Shown here: piece by piece, positions 15,447-22,847 of the stretch | How the letters are laid out: each line of letters begins with the position of its first letter | Position numbering within the stretch: the first letter of the stretch is position 1 | Assembly (NCBI GenBank): GCA_964537925.1 | Contig: CAZICV010000008.1 | Coordinates: forward strand, 1 to 64,000 | Direction of reading: 5' to 3' | DNA: 64,000 bases | From: SLDF01 sp964537925 | Lineage (GTDB): Bacteria > Bacteroidota > Bacteroidia > Chitinophagales > Saprospiraceae | Notes under the pieces: model-generated | The model's database searches: none | Seen by the model: the letters and a program-made list of their open reading frames with translations, nothing else | Told to the model about the DNA's origin: nothing | Translations under genes and position numbers: made by a program

Positions 15447-15668
15447 TTACTCCTTGGTGAAATCGACGATGCGCACGCCGAGAGCCGCCGCGATGTCTTC
15501 GGGCGCGTCGGTCACGCAGACCGGCGCAGAGTTGTTGCGCAGCCAGAGGATGCTCTGGACCGATGGGTGGTCCGGGCATAGCGCCTCCGCGATCACGATG
15601 ATGTCGTGGCTGGTGACATAGACAGAGGCAGGACCTTGCTGCGTCACCTCGGTAAGCTTGAAGAGCAT
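15447..15668 (-). CDS. hypothetical protein, 73 aa
   Basis: Beta-rich start (FKLTEVTQQGPASVYVTSHD) and a C-terminal helix. It sits three bases upstream of the SPFH gene and is probably co-transcribed with it. No family recognised. Confidence 0.6.
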   Translation of the reverse strand: MLFKLTEVTQQGPASVYVTSHDIIVIAEALCPDHPSVQSILWLRNNSAPVCVTDAPEDIAAALGVRIVDFTKE

Positions 15669-15686
15669 GTTATCCTATCTCCACTC

Positions 15687-15737
15687 CGAGTCGAGTTTTA
15701 CTGTCCTCGTTGAGCATGATGAGGGACGCGAGTCAAT
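15687..15737 (-). promoter_or_regulatory. leftward promoter region P5 with GAGTCGAGTTTTACT element
   Basis: A TTGACT sits at 15732-15737 on the minus strand, but its 17-bp partner is poor. Downstream is TCCGAGTCGAGTTTTACTG, shared with 6222 and 22385. The gap between the genes at 15668 and 15733 fits a promoter; the exact -10 is uncertain. Confidence 0.4.
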
Positions 15738-15993
15738 CCTCACTGTCTCTCCGCTCTCTCTCGATATGCATCGCTCGCGTTTCGATAATGGGGCCAACTA
15801 TCTCCCAAGCGACGGTGCCGAGAACATAGATCACCAGACCGATGAAGGTGAGAAACAGTCCCAAGACAAAGAGACCGCCGAAGAGAGCCCCGTTACCGGT
15901 CAAGATAAATCCCGCAGCCACGACGATGAATGCGATCAAAGGCCAGAGCGTCTCCAAGCTGGCGATGAGCCATGTCCGCTTGCTGATATTCAT
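15733..15993 (-). CDS. membrane protein, two to three spans
   Basis: Eighty-six residues with hydrophobic segments at about 10-33 (IASLETLWPLIAFIVVAAGF) and 36-63 (ALFGGLFVLGLFLTFIGLVI), and a charged C-terminal tail (RAMHIERERRDSED). First of three consecutive small membrane proteins; one of them could be a holin or antiholin, which is not otherwise found. Confidence 0.65.
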   Translation of the reverse strand: MNISKRTWLIASLETLWPLIAFIVVAAGFILTGNGALFGGLFVLGLFLTFIGLVIYVLGTVAWEIVGPIIETRAMHIERERRDSED

Positions 15994-16211
15994 GTCCGAG
16001 GTCCTTTACGTGAGGGACGGTTCGCGGCGAACCGTTCGGCCCGCTCGGTCTCTTCCCGAAGCGCTTCAGTCGCGTCGCGAAGCTCCTTGACCGTATCGAG
16101 GTCATCTTCCCGGAGGAAAGTACGCACCGCCTTGATGATACCGAGGACGGCGAAGTACGCCGCACCGATCACCAACAAAGCGATGACAAGCCAGATAAGC
16201 GCCTTAACCAT
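15990..16211 (-). CDS. membrane protein with cytoplasmic coiled coil
   Basis: N-terminal membrane segment (ALIWLVIALLVIGAAYFAVL) followed by an acidic-basic helix (DDLDTVKELRDATEALREET) and a basic tail. It resembles bacterial phage-shock or holin-accessory small proteins only in layout. ATGA overlap with the next gene. Confidence 0.65.
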   Translation of the reverse strand: MVKALIWLVIALLVIGAAYFAVLGIIKAVRTFLREDDLDTVKELRDATEALREETERAERFAANRPSRKGPRT

Positions 16212-16214
16212 GCG

Positions 16215-16445
16215 TCAGCCTCCCGTGACCAGCATAAGGACAGCCGACAGAACCAGCGCGCTACCGGCAAGGATGCCGATGGACTTGATGTCCTTGTCGA
16301 GGAGACGGTCGCCCAACGCGTCGAGGGACTCGCCAATGCGCATCATCCCTTCTTCCAGCGGATGCCAGAAGCCCTTGATCGCGAAGAGAGCGACGAAGCC
16401 GGTGAAAAAGATGGCGAGGATGAGAGTGGAAATGAGAAAGCTCAT
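16215..16445 (-). CDS. membrane protein, two spans
   Basis: Hydrophobic helices at the N-terminus (ISTLILAIFFTGFVALFAIK) and the C-terminus (GILAGSALVLSAVLMLVTGG), with an amphipathic linker between them. Length 76 residues and two-span topology would fit a holin-like protein, but no family is recognised. Confidence 0.65.
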   Translation of the reverse strand: MSFLISTLILAIFFTGFVALFAIKGFWHPLEEGMMRIGESLDALGDRLLDKDIKSIGILAGSALVLSAVLMLVTGG

Positions 16446-16813
16446 GATTCAGTTTCCTTCTTGTTGAGTTCGTAGAGAAAGAGAGGACGCCCCCTGCCCT
16501 TCACCTTGGCGACACGCTTGACGATTCCGTGATCGACCAGCGTATTGATGAAGCGATAGCAGGTGGACTTGGCGAGGCCGCACGCGTTCGAGAGCATCTC
16601 GACGGTGTAGTTCTGCCCCACGACCATCGCGTCATAGACCTTGGCCGGTCCTTCGATCAGCCCGTCAGGGATCGGCATGGGGAGAGCGTCATCCATGAAG
16701 ACGACGATGCCCTTGCCATCCACCTCCTTGAGTTGGCGGAGGAGGTCGTTGACGTACTGGCGCTCGGCTTGGGTGATGTCGGGCTTGGGAATGATTTCGA
16801 TAGTGCGCTTCAT
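16442..16813 (-). CDS. winged-helix transcriptional regulator
   Basis: The C-terminal half contains a helix-turn-helix of IclR/MarR type (YTVEMLSNACGLAKSTCYRF) followed by a wing (IVKRVAKVKGRGRPLFLYEL). The N-terminal half (DITQAERQYVNDLLRQLKEV) may dimerise. Start set at MKRTIEI by the overlap with the upstream stop. It is the only clear DNA-binding regulator found and a candidate for the cassette promoters. Confidence 0.75.
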   Translation of the reverse strand: MKRTIEIIPKPDITQAERQYVNDLLRQLKEVDGKGIVVFMDDALPMPIPDGLIEGPAKVYDAMVVGQNYTVEMLSNACGLAKSTCYRFINTLVDHGIVKRVAKVKGRGRPLFLYELNKKETES

Positions 16814-17001
16814 GATGCGAGCTTCCCCCGCTCGAATGACTGGCCAAGCAGCCAGAGATGATGTTCGGAAAGGGCGTAGGGAACGCACTCCTTCGCACCC
16901 TCCAACATATCCGCAATCCGCTTCATACTGATCGCAAGGGAGAGTAGCGCGGTCTCGGTGTCAGAGTTACCCGGCACGCCTGCTGCTGGTTCCAAACTCA
17001 T
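16810..17001 (-). CDS. hypothetical protein, 63 aa
   Basis: Small acidic helical protein (ETALLSLAISMKRIADMLEG) that overlaps the regulator by four bases and so is co-translated with it. It could be a partner or co-regulator; no family recognised. Confidence 0.6.
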   Translation of the reverse strand: MSLEPAAGVPGNSDTETALLSLAISMKRIADMLEGAKECVPYALSEHHLWLLGQSFERGKLAS

Positions 17002-17531
17002 GGAGCGATCCTTTGTGCTTCCCGGTCAGCCGCCTTGATGGCCATGTCCAATGTTTTGAAAGTCCTCCTTCTACCTCGGATATCGACGAATACCTTGGAG
17101 AAGACCGGATGAACGATGACGAAGGGCTGCATAATCGAGATGTCAGGCACGAATTGCACTTCACAATACCAGTTGGCGTAAACAACACGCTTGCGTGGAC
17201 CTGTCAGCGTGCCGAAGCGCGCATCCTCGTCGGCGTTCCTCCATAGAAGATCAGCCTCTTCGATTGCTTGTAAGGGGGTGTAATTCTTCGCGTGTTCCCC
17301 GTCCAATTGAACGCGTCCGCTATTCAAGACGAAGCAATCCCCCGCAACCAGAAGACGCGTGGGATCGTCTTTGTAGCGCTCCTCCTCCGCATCAGTCAGA
17401 ATATCGTGGGATACGCATTGATAGACCTGAGCTACCGCATTCGCATAGATACATACGAACCGAGAGAAGTGGATCGTCGGAGTCTTCGGCTTGGTTGTGG
17501 GACGGCCGCGAGGGCGCTTAACAATCGTCAT
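16998..17531 (-). CDS. AT-hook-bearing hypothetical protein
   Basis: The first residues (KRPRGRPTTKPKTPTIHF) contain an AT-hook core, suggesting minor-groove DNA binding. The remaining 150 residues form an alpha/beta domain with a second basic patch (VDIRGRRRTFKTLDMAIKAA). Forms an overlapping series with the regulator and its neighbour. No family recognised. Confidence 0.65.
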   Translation of the reverse strand: MTIVKRPRGRPTTKPKTPTIHFSRFVCIYANAVAQVYQCVSHDILTDAEEERYKDDPTRLLVAGDCFVLNSGRVQLDGEHAKNYTPLQAIEEADLLWRNADEDARFGTLTGPRKRVVYANWYCEVQFVPDISIMQPFVIVHPVFSKVFVDIRGRRRTFKTLDMAIKAADREAQRIAP

Positions 17532-17809
17532 TCGGACGACTCCACCTCGCTACTGATACCCAAGGTCGCCGCGATGGCTTCGTGTTGAGCACGGGCGATG
17601 AGACGCGTGATGAGGTCCTTGGCCGCAGGTGAGTTGACCCCAAGGCTTCGAACTGTAGAGGCGAGTTCCTCCGGCGTGACCATGATAGGCACGCAACTCG
17701 ACACAACTTTCTTCTGGTGCGCTTCCGTCTCTTGGAACGGATAGTCGAACAAATGACTCGACGCGAAGAAGTCTGTCGGCAAGGTGGTGGGTGCGGGGCA
17801 ATTGGCCAT
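17528..17809 (-). CDS. hypothetical protein, 93 aa
   Basis: Starts MANCPAPTTLPTDFFASSHL; the C-terminal half is helical (PAAKDLITRLIARAQHEAIA). Start taken just after the upstream stop. No family recognised. Confidence 0.6.
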   Translation of the reverse strand: MANCPAPTTLPTDFFASSHLFDYPFQETEAHQKKVVSSCVPIMVTPEELASTVRSLGVNSPAAKDLITRLIARAQHEAIAATLGISSEVESSE

Positions 17810-17811
17810 CA

Positions 17812-18138
17812 CTATTTCTCCAACCCACAACGCATCCAGTGCTGCTTGAGTGCCTTGTAACTGTTACGATCTAGCGCGACACTTACGTTCCAGCCGTCAT
17901 TTCCGAACGGACCTTCATAGATGTCCGCGAAATAGTCGGTCTGGTCGCAGAGCAGCGCGCCGGGAGGATCGACCTCGACCAGACCGGATATTCCGGCGCG
18001 GCTGAGCACCACGAAAACACCGTCACGCCCAGCCGCGAACGTCACCAGTTCATTGGCGTAGAGACGTTCCTTCACGACCTTGTAAAGACGCAGGCCGGTC
18101 GCGTTCGGCGGTATCCGGTCAAGATTGAGCGCGGACAT
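17812..18138 (-). CDS. hypothetical protein, 108 aa
   Basis: Beta-rich protein (RLYKVVKERLYANELVTFAA, then GVFVVLSRAGISGLVEVDPP). It could be a small ligand-binding or jelly-roll-like domain; no family recognised. Confidence 0.65.
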   Translation of the reverse strand: MSALNLDRIPPNATGLRLYKVVKERLYANELVTFAAGRDGVFVVLSRAGISGLVEVDPPGALLCDQTDYFADIYEGPFGNDGWNVSVALDRNSYKALKQHWMRCGLEK

Positions 18139-18139
18139 C

Positions 18140-18442
18140 TCAGGAGCCAGCCTGCTTCGCGGAGTTCATGTCCTCGTGGGCGTACTGGCAAGCCAGTCCG
18201 AGAATATCCGCAAGGTAATGCGTCGTTGCCCGCTTGATATAGACAGCCGCGATGCCTGCATCCGGAGTAGCGGACGCCACGAGGCGAACGTCAGGGATAA
18301 GCACCTCCTTGATATGCTCGCCTTTCGTATAGCGGCGGAACCATTCCAACGCCCGAGCACCAGTGGCGGCAACTTGAAGACGCGCGATCTGGCTTTCCAA
18401 ACACAGGCGTTCTTCTTCGAATTCGATCTCGTCAAAGCGCAT
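18140..18442 (-). CDS. hypothetical protein, 100 aa
   Basis: Helical N-terminus (EIEFEEERLCLESQIARLQV) then HIKEVLIPDVRLVASATPDA. The C-terminal segment is also helical (YLADILGLACQYAHEDMN). Overlaps the nucleotidyltransferase gene by 11 bases. No family recognised. Confidence 0.6.
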   Translation of the reverse strand: MRFDEIEFEEERLCLESQIARLQVAATGARALEWFRRYTKGEHIKEVLIPDVRLVASATPDAGIAAVYIKRATTHYLADILGLACQYAHEDMNSAKQAGS

Positions 18443-19457
18443 TGTACGAACCTCCGCCGCTTTCGAATAGAACCTGCTCCCCGTAGTATTTCTCCACCGA
18501 AGCGTCGATCAAATACTGCGGAGTTGTTGCCGGAAGGTCTGAACTCTCCGACACCTCTTCCACTTTGGCAACCAGTTCCTCCAACAGATTGGAAACCCTG
18601 CTGTACGGAAGCTGGCCCTGCTTGATCTCTAGGAGGATTGGGGCATTGGGGCGTGGGAACGTGATGCGGCCTTGGGTGAGAAGCTCGATGGCCTGTTCCG
18701 CGACGCGTACCGCATGGGAGACCGCCTTCCAGTCGATGCCCTCGTTGTCCATCGCCGCGCGGGCGCGCTCGCCGTAGTTCTTCCAGACGAGATTATAGAC
18801 CTTCCACGTATCGTGGAGCGTCGCGGTCATCGGCATCGACCTGTCGCAGCACCGGATGTGCCAGAGATTCGCGCCTTGGTTCGTCGGGATATTCACCAGT
18901 TCGAGGTGTTCTTCGCCCTCAGCAAGCTTGGCTAGTTGGATGAAGAGGGTTTCGAGGCGCGTCTGAGAGGAATACTCTTCCAGCGCTTCCTCAAGCAATT
19001 TCACGAGCTTCTTGACCGCAGCCATGCGCGAACCCTTGATGCCGTACTTCGCAGCCTGCCGACGACAATAGCCGACGAAGCCCTTGCACTTGCGATTGAG
19101 GAGCGTCTTGCCGATCTCCTGAATCTCAGGCCACAGCGGATCAGCCTCGACGATGAACTCCTGCGGCGCGAAGAGTATTTCGGTCGCAACCGTGTCACCC
19201 TTGGCGAGCATCTCGAAGAACTTCTGCAACGAGTAGGACTCGCTATCGACCGCATCGGAAGAATTCTTGTCCGTGCCCGCGAGCTTGGAAGTCACGCCGG
19301 AGTTGATGACGTTCTCAGGACGACCGAGGAGGATCGCCTGTCCGCTCGGCAGATGGACGCCCTTGTAATCGGTATCCGAAGCGGGCGTGCTCGTGCCGTA
19401 GAGGTGCGAGCCGTGCTTGATACGGACGAGTTGCCGGACTGGCTTGCGCTCGCTCAT
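18432..19457 (-). CDS. DNA-polymerase-beta-superfamily nucleotidyltransferase, RNA-repair type
   Basis: A 341-residue nucleotidyltransferase. The GSHLYGT motif (16-22) is followed by the catalytic pair in SDTDYKG (about 27-33), the GS...DxD signature of the Pol-beta superfamily. The later helical part (VGYCRRQAAKYGIKGSRMAA) matches the phage and bacterial family annotated as RNA-repair-pathway Pol-beta. It starts immediately inside the stop of the kinase gene, a coupling that suggests a joint pathway in which RNA ends are processed and extended. The third catalytic Asp was not assigned. Confidence 0.8.
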   Translation of the reverse strand: MSERKPVRQLVRIKHGSHLYGTSTPASDTDYKGVHLPSGQAILLGRPENVINSGVTSKLAGTDKNSSDAVDSESYSLQKFFEMLAKGDTVATEILFAPQEFIVEADPLWPEIQEIGKTLLNRKCKGFVGYCRRQAAKYGIKGSRMAAVKKLVKLLEEALEEYSSQTRLETLFIQLAKLAEGEEHLELVNIPTNQGANLWHIRCCDRSMPMTATLHDTWKVYNLVWKNYGERARAAMDNEGIDWKAVSHAVRVAEQAIELLTQGRITFPRPNAPILLEIKQGQLPYSRVSNLLEELVAKVEEVSESSDLPATTPQYLIDASVEKYYGEQVLFESGGGSYNAL

Positions 19458-19966
19458 CAGTAATCCTCCACGCGTATGATTGGGTAGCCCGCGTCTCGCC
19501 ACCATGCGTCCTTGGACCAGAGAAGCTCGTGCATGTCGGTCAGGACCATCTCAGGGACGCGGTGGGCGACAGGGCGCGTGATGTTGCGCTGCAAGAGCGT
19601 GGGAAGCGGCACGTCGAAGAGGACGAGCGTGATCGGGATCGCCCCATACAACCGCGCGCGGTGCTCGGACGCTTGGATGAAGGGCATGACCGAACGATAG
19701 GTCACACCAGTGTCCGTCAGTGCAAAACAGGGATATGGCCACCTGCGAAGAGCAGCGAGCATCGACGACACCAGCACGCCCGACTTCTCGGGACCCATCT
19801 CGTGTTCATGATAGGCCTGCCTTGAGCCGAAGATCGCTTCGCGGAAACGGTCCCGTTCCAGCCGCAAGTGACGATGCGTCAGATGCTTGTCAGCCCACGT
19901 CGATTTGCCGGAGCCCGGCGCGCCGAGGGTGATGATGAAGCCGGGAAGATCGAGAACGTCCTTCAC
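19457..19966 (-). CDS. polynucleotide-kinase-like P-loop kinase
   Basis: A 169-residue P-loop NTPase with Walker A GAPGSGKST (15-23), followed by an RLERDRFREAIFG segment like the DxxR region of T4 Pnk and other zeta-toxin/PNK-type kinases, then a lid-like helix with ARLYGAIPITLVLFDVPLPT and NITRPVAHRVPE. It would phosphorylate a nucleic-acid 5' end or nucleoside. Together with the coupled nucleotidyltransferase it forms a probable RNA-repair pair; no phosphatase domain is attached. Confidence 0.8.
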   Translation of the reverse strand: MKDVLDLPGFIITLGAPGSGKSTWADKHLTHRHLRLERDRFREAIFGSRQAYHEHEMGPEKSGVLVSSMLAALRRWPYPCFALTDTGVTYRSVMPFIQASEHRARLYGAIPITLVLFDVPLPTLLQRNITRPVAHRVPEMVLTDMHELLWSKDAWWRDAGYPIIRVEDY

Positions 19967-20436
19967 TTCTCACCTGCCTGCTCGAGGAACGCGCGGGCGC
20001 GCAGGATCATCGTGTCGTACTTGATCCTCCGTTCACCAATGGCGTGGCACCGCTCCATAGGCGAGAGGTTCGCGAATGAAGGGTCAGGAACCCCGGCCAA
20101 TACCTCTTCGGTGGTTGCCGTGGTTGCCATGAAGCGGATGATATCCAGCGCTTCGAGAGTGTTGATACCCTCTTCTGCTTCACCAGCGTCGCGCATCATG
20201 GCGTTGCGAGCGCGGGTGGACACAGCGTCGTCAGCCGACTTCTCGGCTTCGAGCGGGATGGTCTCGGTCATGTGATGGACCGCGATGAGGATAAGATCGT
20301 TGAGGCGCTGTCCCAGCCGAGTGATGATGTGCTCGTCCGGCGATGACTCACTGAGACGTGTCGTGTGATACGCGTTGAGGATGTTGTTGATGAGAGCCTT
20401 CTTGGCCTTGTGAGCTTCCGGGTTCTTCATGCTCAC
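19963..20436 (-). CDS. hypothetical protein, 157 aa
   Basis: Alpha-helical throughout (KAKKALINNILNAYHTTRLS, RLGQRLNDLILIAVHHMTET, ARNAMMRDAGEAEEGINTLE). It overlaps the kinase gene by four bases and so is part of that operon. No family recognised; could be an adaptor for the repair pair. Confidence 0.6.
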   Translation of the reverse strand: MSMKNPEAHKAKKALINNILNAYHTTRLSESSPDEHIITRLGQRLNDLILIAVHHMTETIPLEAEKSADDAVSTRARNAMMRDAGEAEEGINTLEALDIIRFMATTATTEEVLAGVPDPSFANLSPMERCHAIGERRIKYDTMILRARAFLEQAGEK

Positions 20437-20813
20437 TTATCCAATCCGGCGTGCCACATACGCCCCTTGAGTTCCTGACAGAGCGCAATGTGCCGGTCGA
20501 TTGCGGCGCAGGACGTGAAAGAGAGGATGAACATCGGCGCGTCCTCGGGGAGCGCATCGAACTTGTCAGTCGGATAGACTTCTCCCGGCACACCCGGCTC
20601 GATCACCGCGCGATAGGCGACCGCGCTGAAGTGCGTGGCCTCGCCGCCCATGGGTTCACCCGTCTGCTGAGAGACCAGCGGCTCCGGCTTCTCGTACATC
20701 TCATGCATGAGACCACCGACCGTCTGGCCGTAGCCGAGGGTAATGAGCGAGATGTGGTCAGGCAGCGTAGGCGCGCCTTCGTAATTGTTAGTCTTCCTGT
20801 CTTCACTGGACAT
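20433..20813 (-). CDS. hypothetical protein, 126 aa
   Basis: Start MSSEDRKTNN behind AAGGAGGA. Contains EPMGGEATHFSAVAYRAVIE and APMFILSFTSCAAIDRHIAL. Alpha/beta layout; no family recognised. ATGA overlap with the next gene. Confidence 0.6.
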   Translation of the reverse strand: MSSEDRKTNNYEGAPTLPDHISLITLGYGQTVGGLMHEMYEKPEPLVSQQTGEPMGGEATHFSAVAYRAVIEPGVPGEVYPTDKFDALPEDAPMFILSFTSCAAIDRHIALCQELKGRMWHAGLDK

Positions 20814-20832
20814 GGAAATCCTCCTTCTCATC

Positions 20833-20907
20833 TCAAAACAACAGGTTCGCGGACAGCCAGACAACCGAACCGAAGCCCAGCGCCGCGATCATCAACCGCT
20901 CAGCCAT
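20833..20907 (-). CDS. 24-aa membrane peptide
   Basis: A very short frame (MAERLMIAALGFGSVVWLSA plus four residues) starting within the last codons of the preceding membrane gene. Entirely hydrophobic after residue 4. Supported only by its coupling and composition. Confidence 0.4.
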   Translation of the reverse strand: MAERLMIAALGFGSVVWLSANLLF

Positions 20908-21259
20908 CCACGAAAGGCCGTGCGACACACAGGAAGAGCGTCACGACCGCGCCGACCATCACAGCCAAGGACAGTCCACGCAGCCGAGGGGAAGCGTCCT
21001 CCTCTTCACTCTCCGGAGCGAGCGCCAGCAGACAGGTCGTCGCGCCCAGCACTGCCACTTCCATGACCGGCTCCATCGCTAGTCCGAGAGCCAGTATCAG
21101 GATCGCGAGGACACAGACGCAGGCAGGCGCAATGCGCAGTGTGATAGTCCGCACCGGAGCGTCGATGATCTCAAAGTGCATTGACGCCTTCCAGATGAAG
21201 GCGGCGAACGCTCCGGCGAACACGAGGAACTCCAAGGCGATGATAGTCTGACTAAGCAA
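20900..21259 (-). CDS. membrane protein, about four spans
   Basis: Hydrophobic segments at about 4-24, 40-60, 66-82 and 95-115 with an acidic loop ESEEEDASPR between the last two. First gene of the long leftward operon, with CAGGAGG upstream. No family recognised. Confidence 0.65.
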   Translation of the reverse strand: MLSQTIIALEFLVFAGAFAAFIWKASMHFEIIDAPVRTITLRIAPACVCVLAILILALGLAMEPVMEVAVLGATTCLLALAPESEEEDASPRLRGLSLAVMVGAVVTLFLCVARPFVDG

Positions 21260-21302
21260 TCCAAACCTCCTGTGACGAGCTTGCGACTCGCTTTGTGCAG
21301 TC

Positions 21303-21331
21303 TGGATAACCTTCCGATTCTAGCCGTGCAA
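21303..21331 (-). promoter_or_regulatory. leftward promoter of the early arm
   Basis: Minus-strand TTGCAC (21326-21331), 17 bases, TATCCA (21303-21308), about 45 bases upstream of the first leftward gene. It is not of the cassette type. Confidence 0.5.
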
Positions 21332-21529
21332 GGGAAAAAGTTAGCATCACTCCACACAACGCCAGTCTGCGATGATTCTAGCTGCCCGTTTTGGCGGTCG
21401 AGAGGGATGGCCGGGAGAGGCGGATGGTCGGCTTTGTTATTATAGGCGGGTGGTGGAGGTGGGAGGATGGTCAGTATGGTCGTCTTGGTTGTGATGATGA
21501 GTGATGACGCATGGCCCATGTCGAGTTGG

Positions 21530-21712
21530 TGTGTGATGAGGTTGGAAGGACGGTGATATAACCAGAGTGGACGTGTGATGAGGTTGGAAGTGGTCGAGTG
21601 ATGTCTTGAGCAGAGTGGCTGTGTGATGAGGGAGAGACTAGGACCTTATCTGTGTAGGCGAGTGATGAAGGGCCGAGGGGTGGCTTAGTCAGAGTGGGCG
21701 AGTGATGTGATT
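21530..21712 (+). repeat. iteron-like GTGTGATGAGG / CGAGTGATG repeats
   Basis: At least six related words lie here, near 21533, 21575, 21596, 21621, 21662 and 21702. Inverted relatives (CATCACACG) occur at about 25820 and 32620-32760. Confidence 0.6.
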
Positions 21713-22062
21713 CTTAGATGTTTCAGCGTAGTCTGAATAAAAACCAAATATAGGAAACTAAGTATTATCACTTACCTTATTAGAATCCAAAAATGAGAAA
21801 CTAGGTAGCTACCCTTACCTTATTTACTCTCTCCGATGAGAATAAGCCTGTGATTTGTTTCCACGTCCGAAGAATATTGAAATAAGTCTCCCAAGTGAAA
21901 ACAAATGACCGATTTAATCCCATTTGAGATAAACCCATTGGCGGAATCAATTAATTGTTTTCAGATTTGGATTCTTTGATATGGGAACAATTCCCTCCTT
22001 TATATCCATATATGAGAAATATCAGGGAGGTCAGAAAAGATCAGACCTAAAGAATCAGGTCA

Positions 22063-22300
22063 AAAACGGCAGATTTCTGCGGGTTACAAGGCCAAATCGA
22101 GCGTCTCTAACTTTTTCGGAATCTACCGAAAATCCGGGGGCTGGGGAAATTGGTGGAATTAAAACCTGATTTTACGTTTTAATCACTTCTTCCCAGAAGC
22201 GAGATCAATCCCACACAAATACACTTTCTTTTATATACTTTAATAATAAAAATATATAAAGTATAAGGATTTTCATGAAAACGGCGGACTTCTGCGGGTT
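22063..22300 (+). repeat. pair of 23-bp direct repeats
   Basis: Copies at 22063-22085 and 22278-22300 share 21 of 23 bases (AAAACGGC, then CTGCGGGTT). The second copy runs into the stem-loop at 22309, so each may be the start of a small RNA or a protein-binding site. Confidence 0.6.
22234..22265. repeat. AT-rich inverted repeat
   Basis: TATACTTTA and TAAAGTATA arms around an A/T-only centre; possible unwinding element of an origin. Confidence 0.5.
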
Positions 22301-22308
22301 TCAGCCTC

Positions 22309-22331
22309 GCTGGCTTTTCGCCAGCTTTTTC
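22309..22331 (+). terminator. rho-independent terminator
   Basis: Stem GCTGGC/GCCAGC, loop TTTTC, then TTTTTC. It ends a rightward transcript for which no upstream protein gene is convincing, suggesting a short untranslated RNA. Confidence 0.6.
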
Positions 22332-22356
22332 GAAGGCCTTAAAAGTTTTTGGAGGC

Positions 22357-22405
22357 TTGACCGAGGCGAGGCAGTCCTACTACCTTCCGAGTCGAGTTAA
22401 ACTCC
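22357..22405 (+). promoter_or_regulatory. rightward promoter with GAGTCGAGTT element
   Basis: TTGACC at 22357, TACCTT 18 bases later, then TTCCGAGTCGAGTTAAACTC just before the gene at 22424. The last element recurs at 6222 and 15687. Confidence 0.5.
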
Positions 22406-22423
22406 ACAGGAACAGCCTACCTC

Positions 22424-22759
22424 ATGACCACGCTCTATCGCTTCGCTTGTTGGGAAGATCAGGACCGCACGTACACCCCTTCCCTTGTGTGTCGAAGCAC
22501 CCGTCAGCCGCGTATCGCCTACTTTGATAGTGAGCGCGATTTGAGCTTCGATATCGTAAGTCTCGCCCCCAGCACCTACGAGACTGAGGACGGACAACCT
22601 CTCATGGCAGTCGGACTTCAATCCACGCCGAGCCGTACAACCTATTACGCCATCCTCAGGGACCTAGCCGACGCCATCGCTGGACAGCAGGACGATAAGC
22701 TGTGGCGGCTCCTGCGCATGGCGAGCCGTCATCTCCCCGCCAAGCACCATCTCGCGTAA
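22424..22759 (+). CDS. hypothetical protein, 111 aa
   Basis: First rightward gene. Contains RFACWEDQDRTYTPSLVCRS and a C-terminal helix (LADAIAGQQDDKLWRLLRMA). The Shine-Dalgarno is weak. Its isolated position beside the control region could suit a regulator, but no DNA-binding motif is visible. Confidence 0.6.
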   Translation: MTTLYRFACWEDQDRTYTPSLVCRSTRQPRIAYFDSERDLSFDIVSLAPSTYETEDGQPLMAVGLQSTPSRTTYYAILRDLADAIAGQQDDKLWRLLRMASRHLPAKHHLA

Positions 22760-22765
22760 GTAGGG

Positions 22766-22795
22766 TTGACAGTTTACCTCTACTCGATGTATATT
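22766..22795 (+). promoter_or_regulatory. promoter of ruvC-like/terminase operon
   Basis: TTGACA, 18 bases, TATATT; about 50 bases before the ATG at 22848. Confidence 0.6.
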
Positions 22796-22847
22796 ACGCC
22801 CAACATCACGATTGCAGAGGGACAGCAATCACCAACCAAGAGTCTCC

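Larger units (their letters stand above)
21260..22423. other. divergent intergenic control region
   Basis: About 1.1 kb without a convincing gene between the two arms. Left part (21.40-21.72 kb) is G/T-rich with repeated GTGTGATGAGG and CGAGTGATG words. Middle part (21.72-22.27 kb) is strongly AT-rich. Right part holds two 23-base near-identical repeats, an AT inverted repeat, a stem-loop terminator and a rightward promoter. It is a good candidate for a replication origin or lysis-lysogeny control region. Confidence 0.6.

Noticed and set aside
14706..15581. 291-aa plus-strand ORF opposite the SPFH gene
   Set aside because: Shadow of the SPFH gene and its neighbour; low-complexity and without family resemblance.
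15658..16467. 269-aa plus-strand ORF
   Set aside because: Antisense of three overlapping membrane-protein genes whose hydrophobic profiles are far more convincing.
21530..21720. CRISPR array
   Set aside because: GTGTGATGAGG words are short, irregularly spaced and degenerate; no repeat-spacer structure.
21981..22169. 62-aa rightward ORF in the AT-rich control region
   Set aside because: No ribosome-binding site, atypical composition, and one 23-bp repeat lies within it; more likely non-coding.
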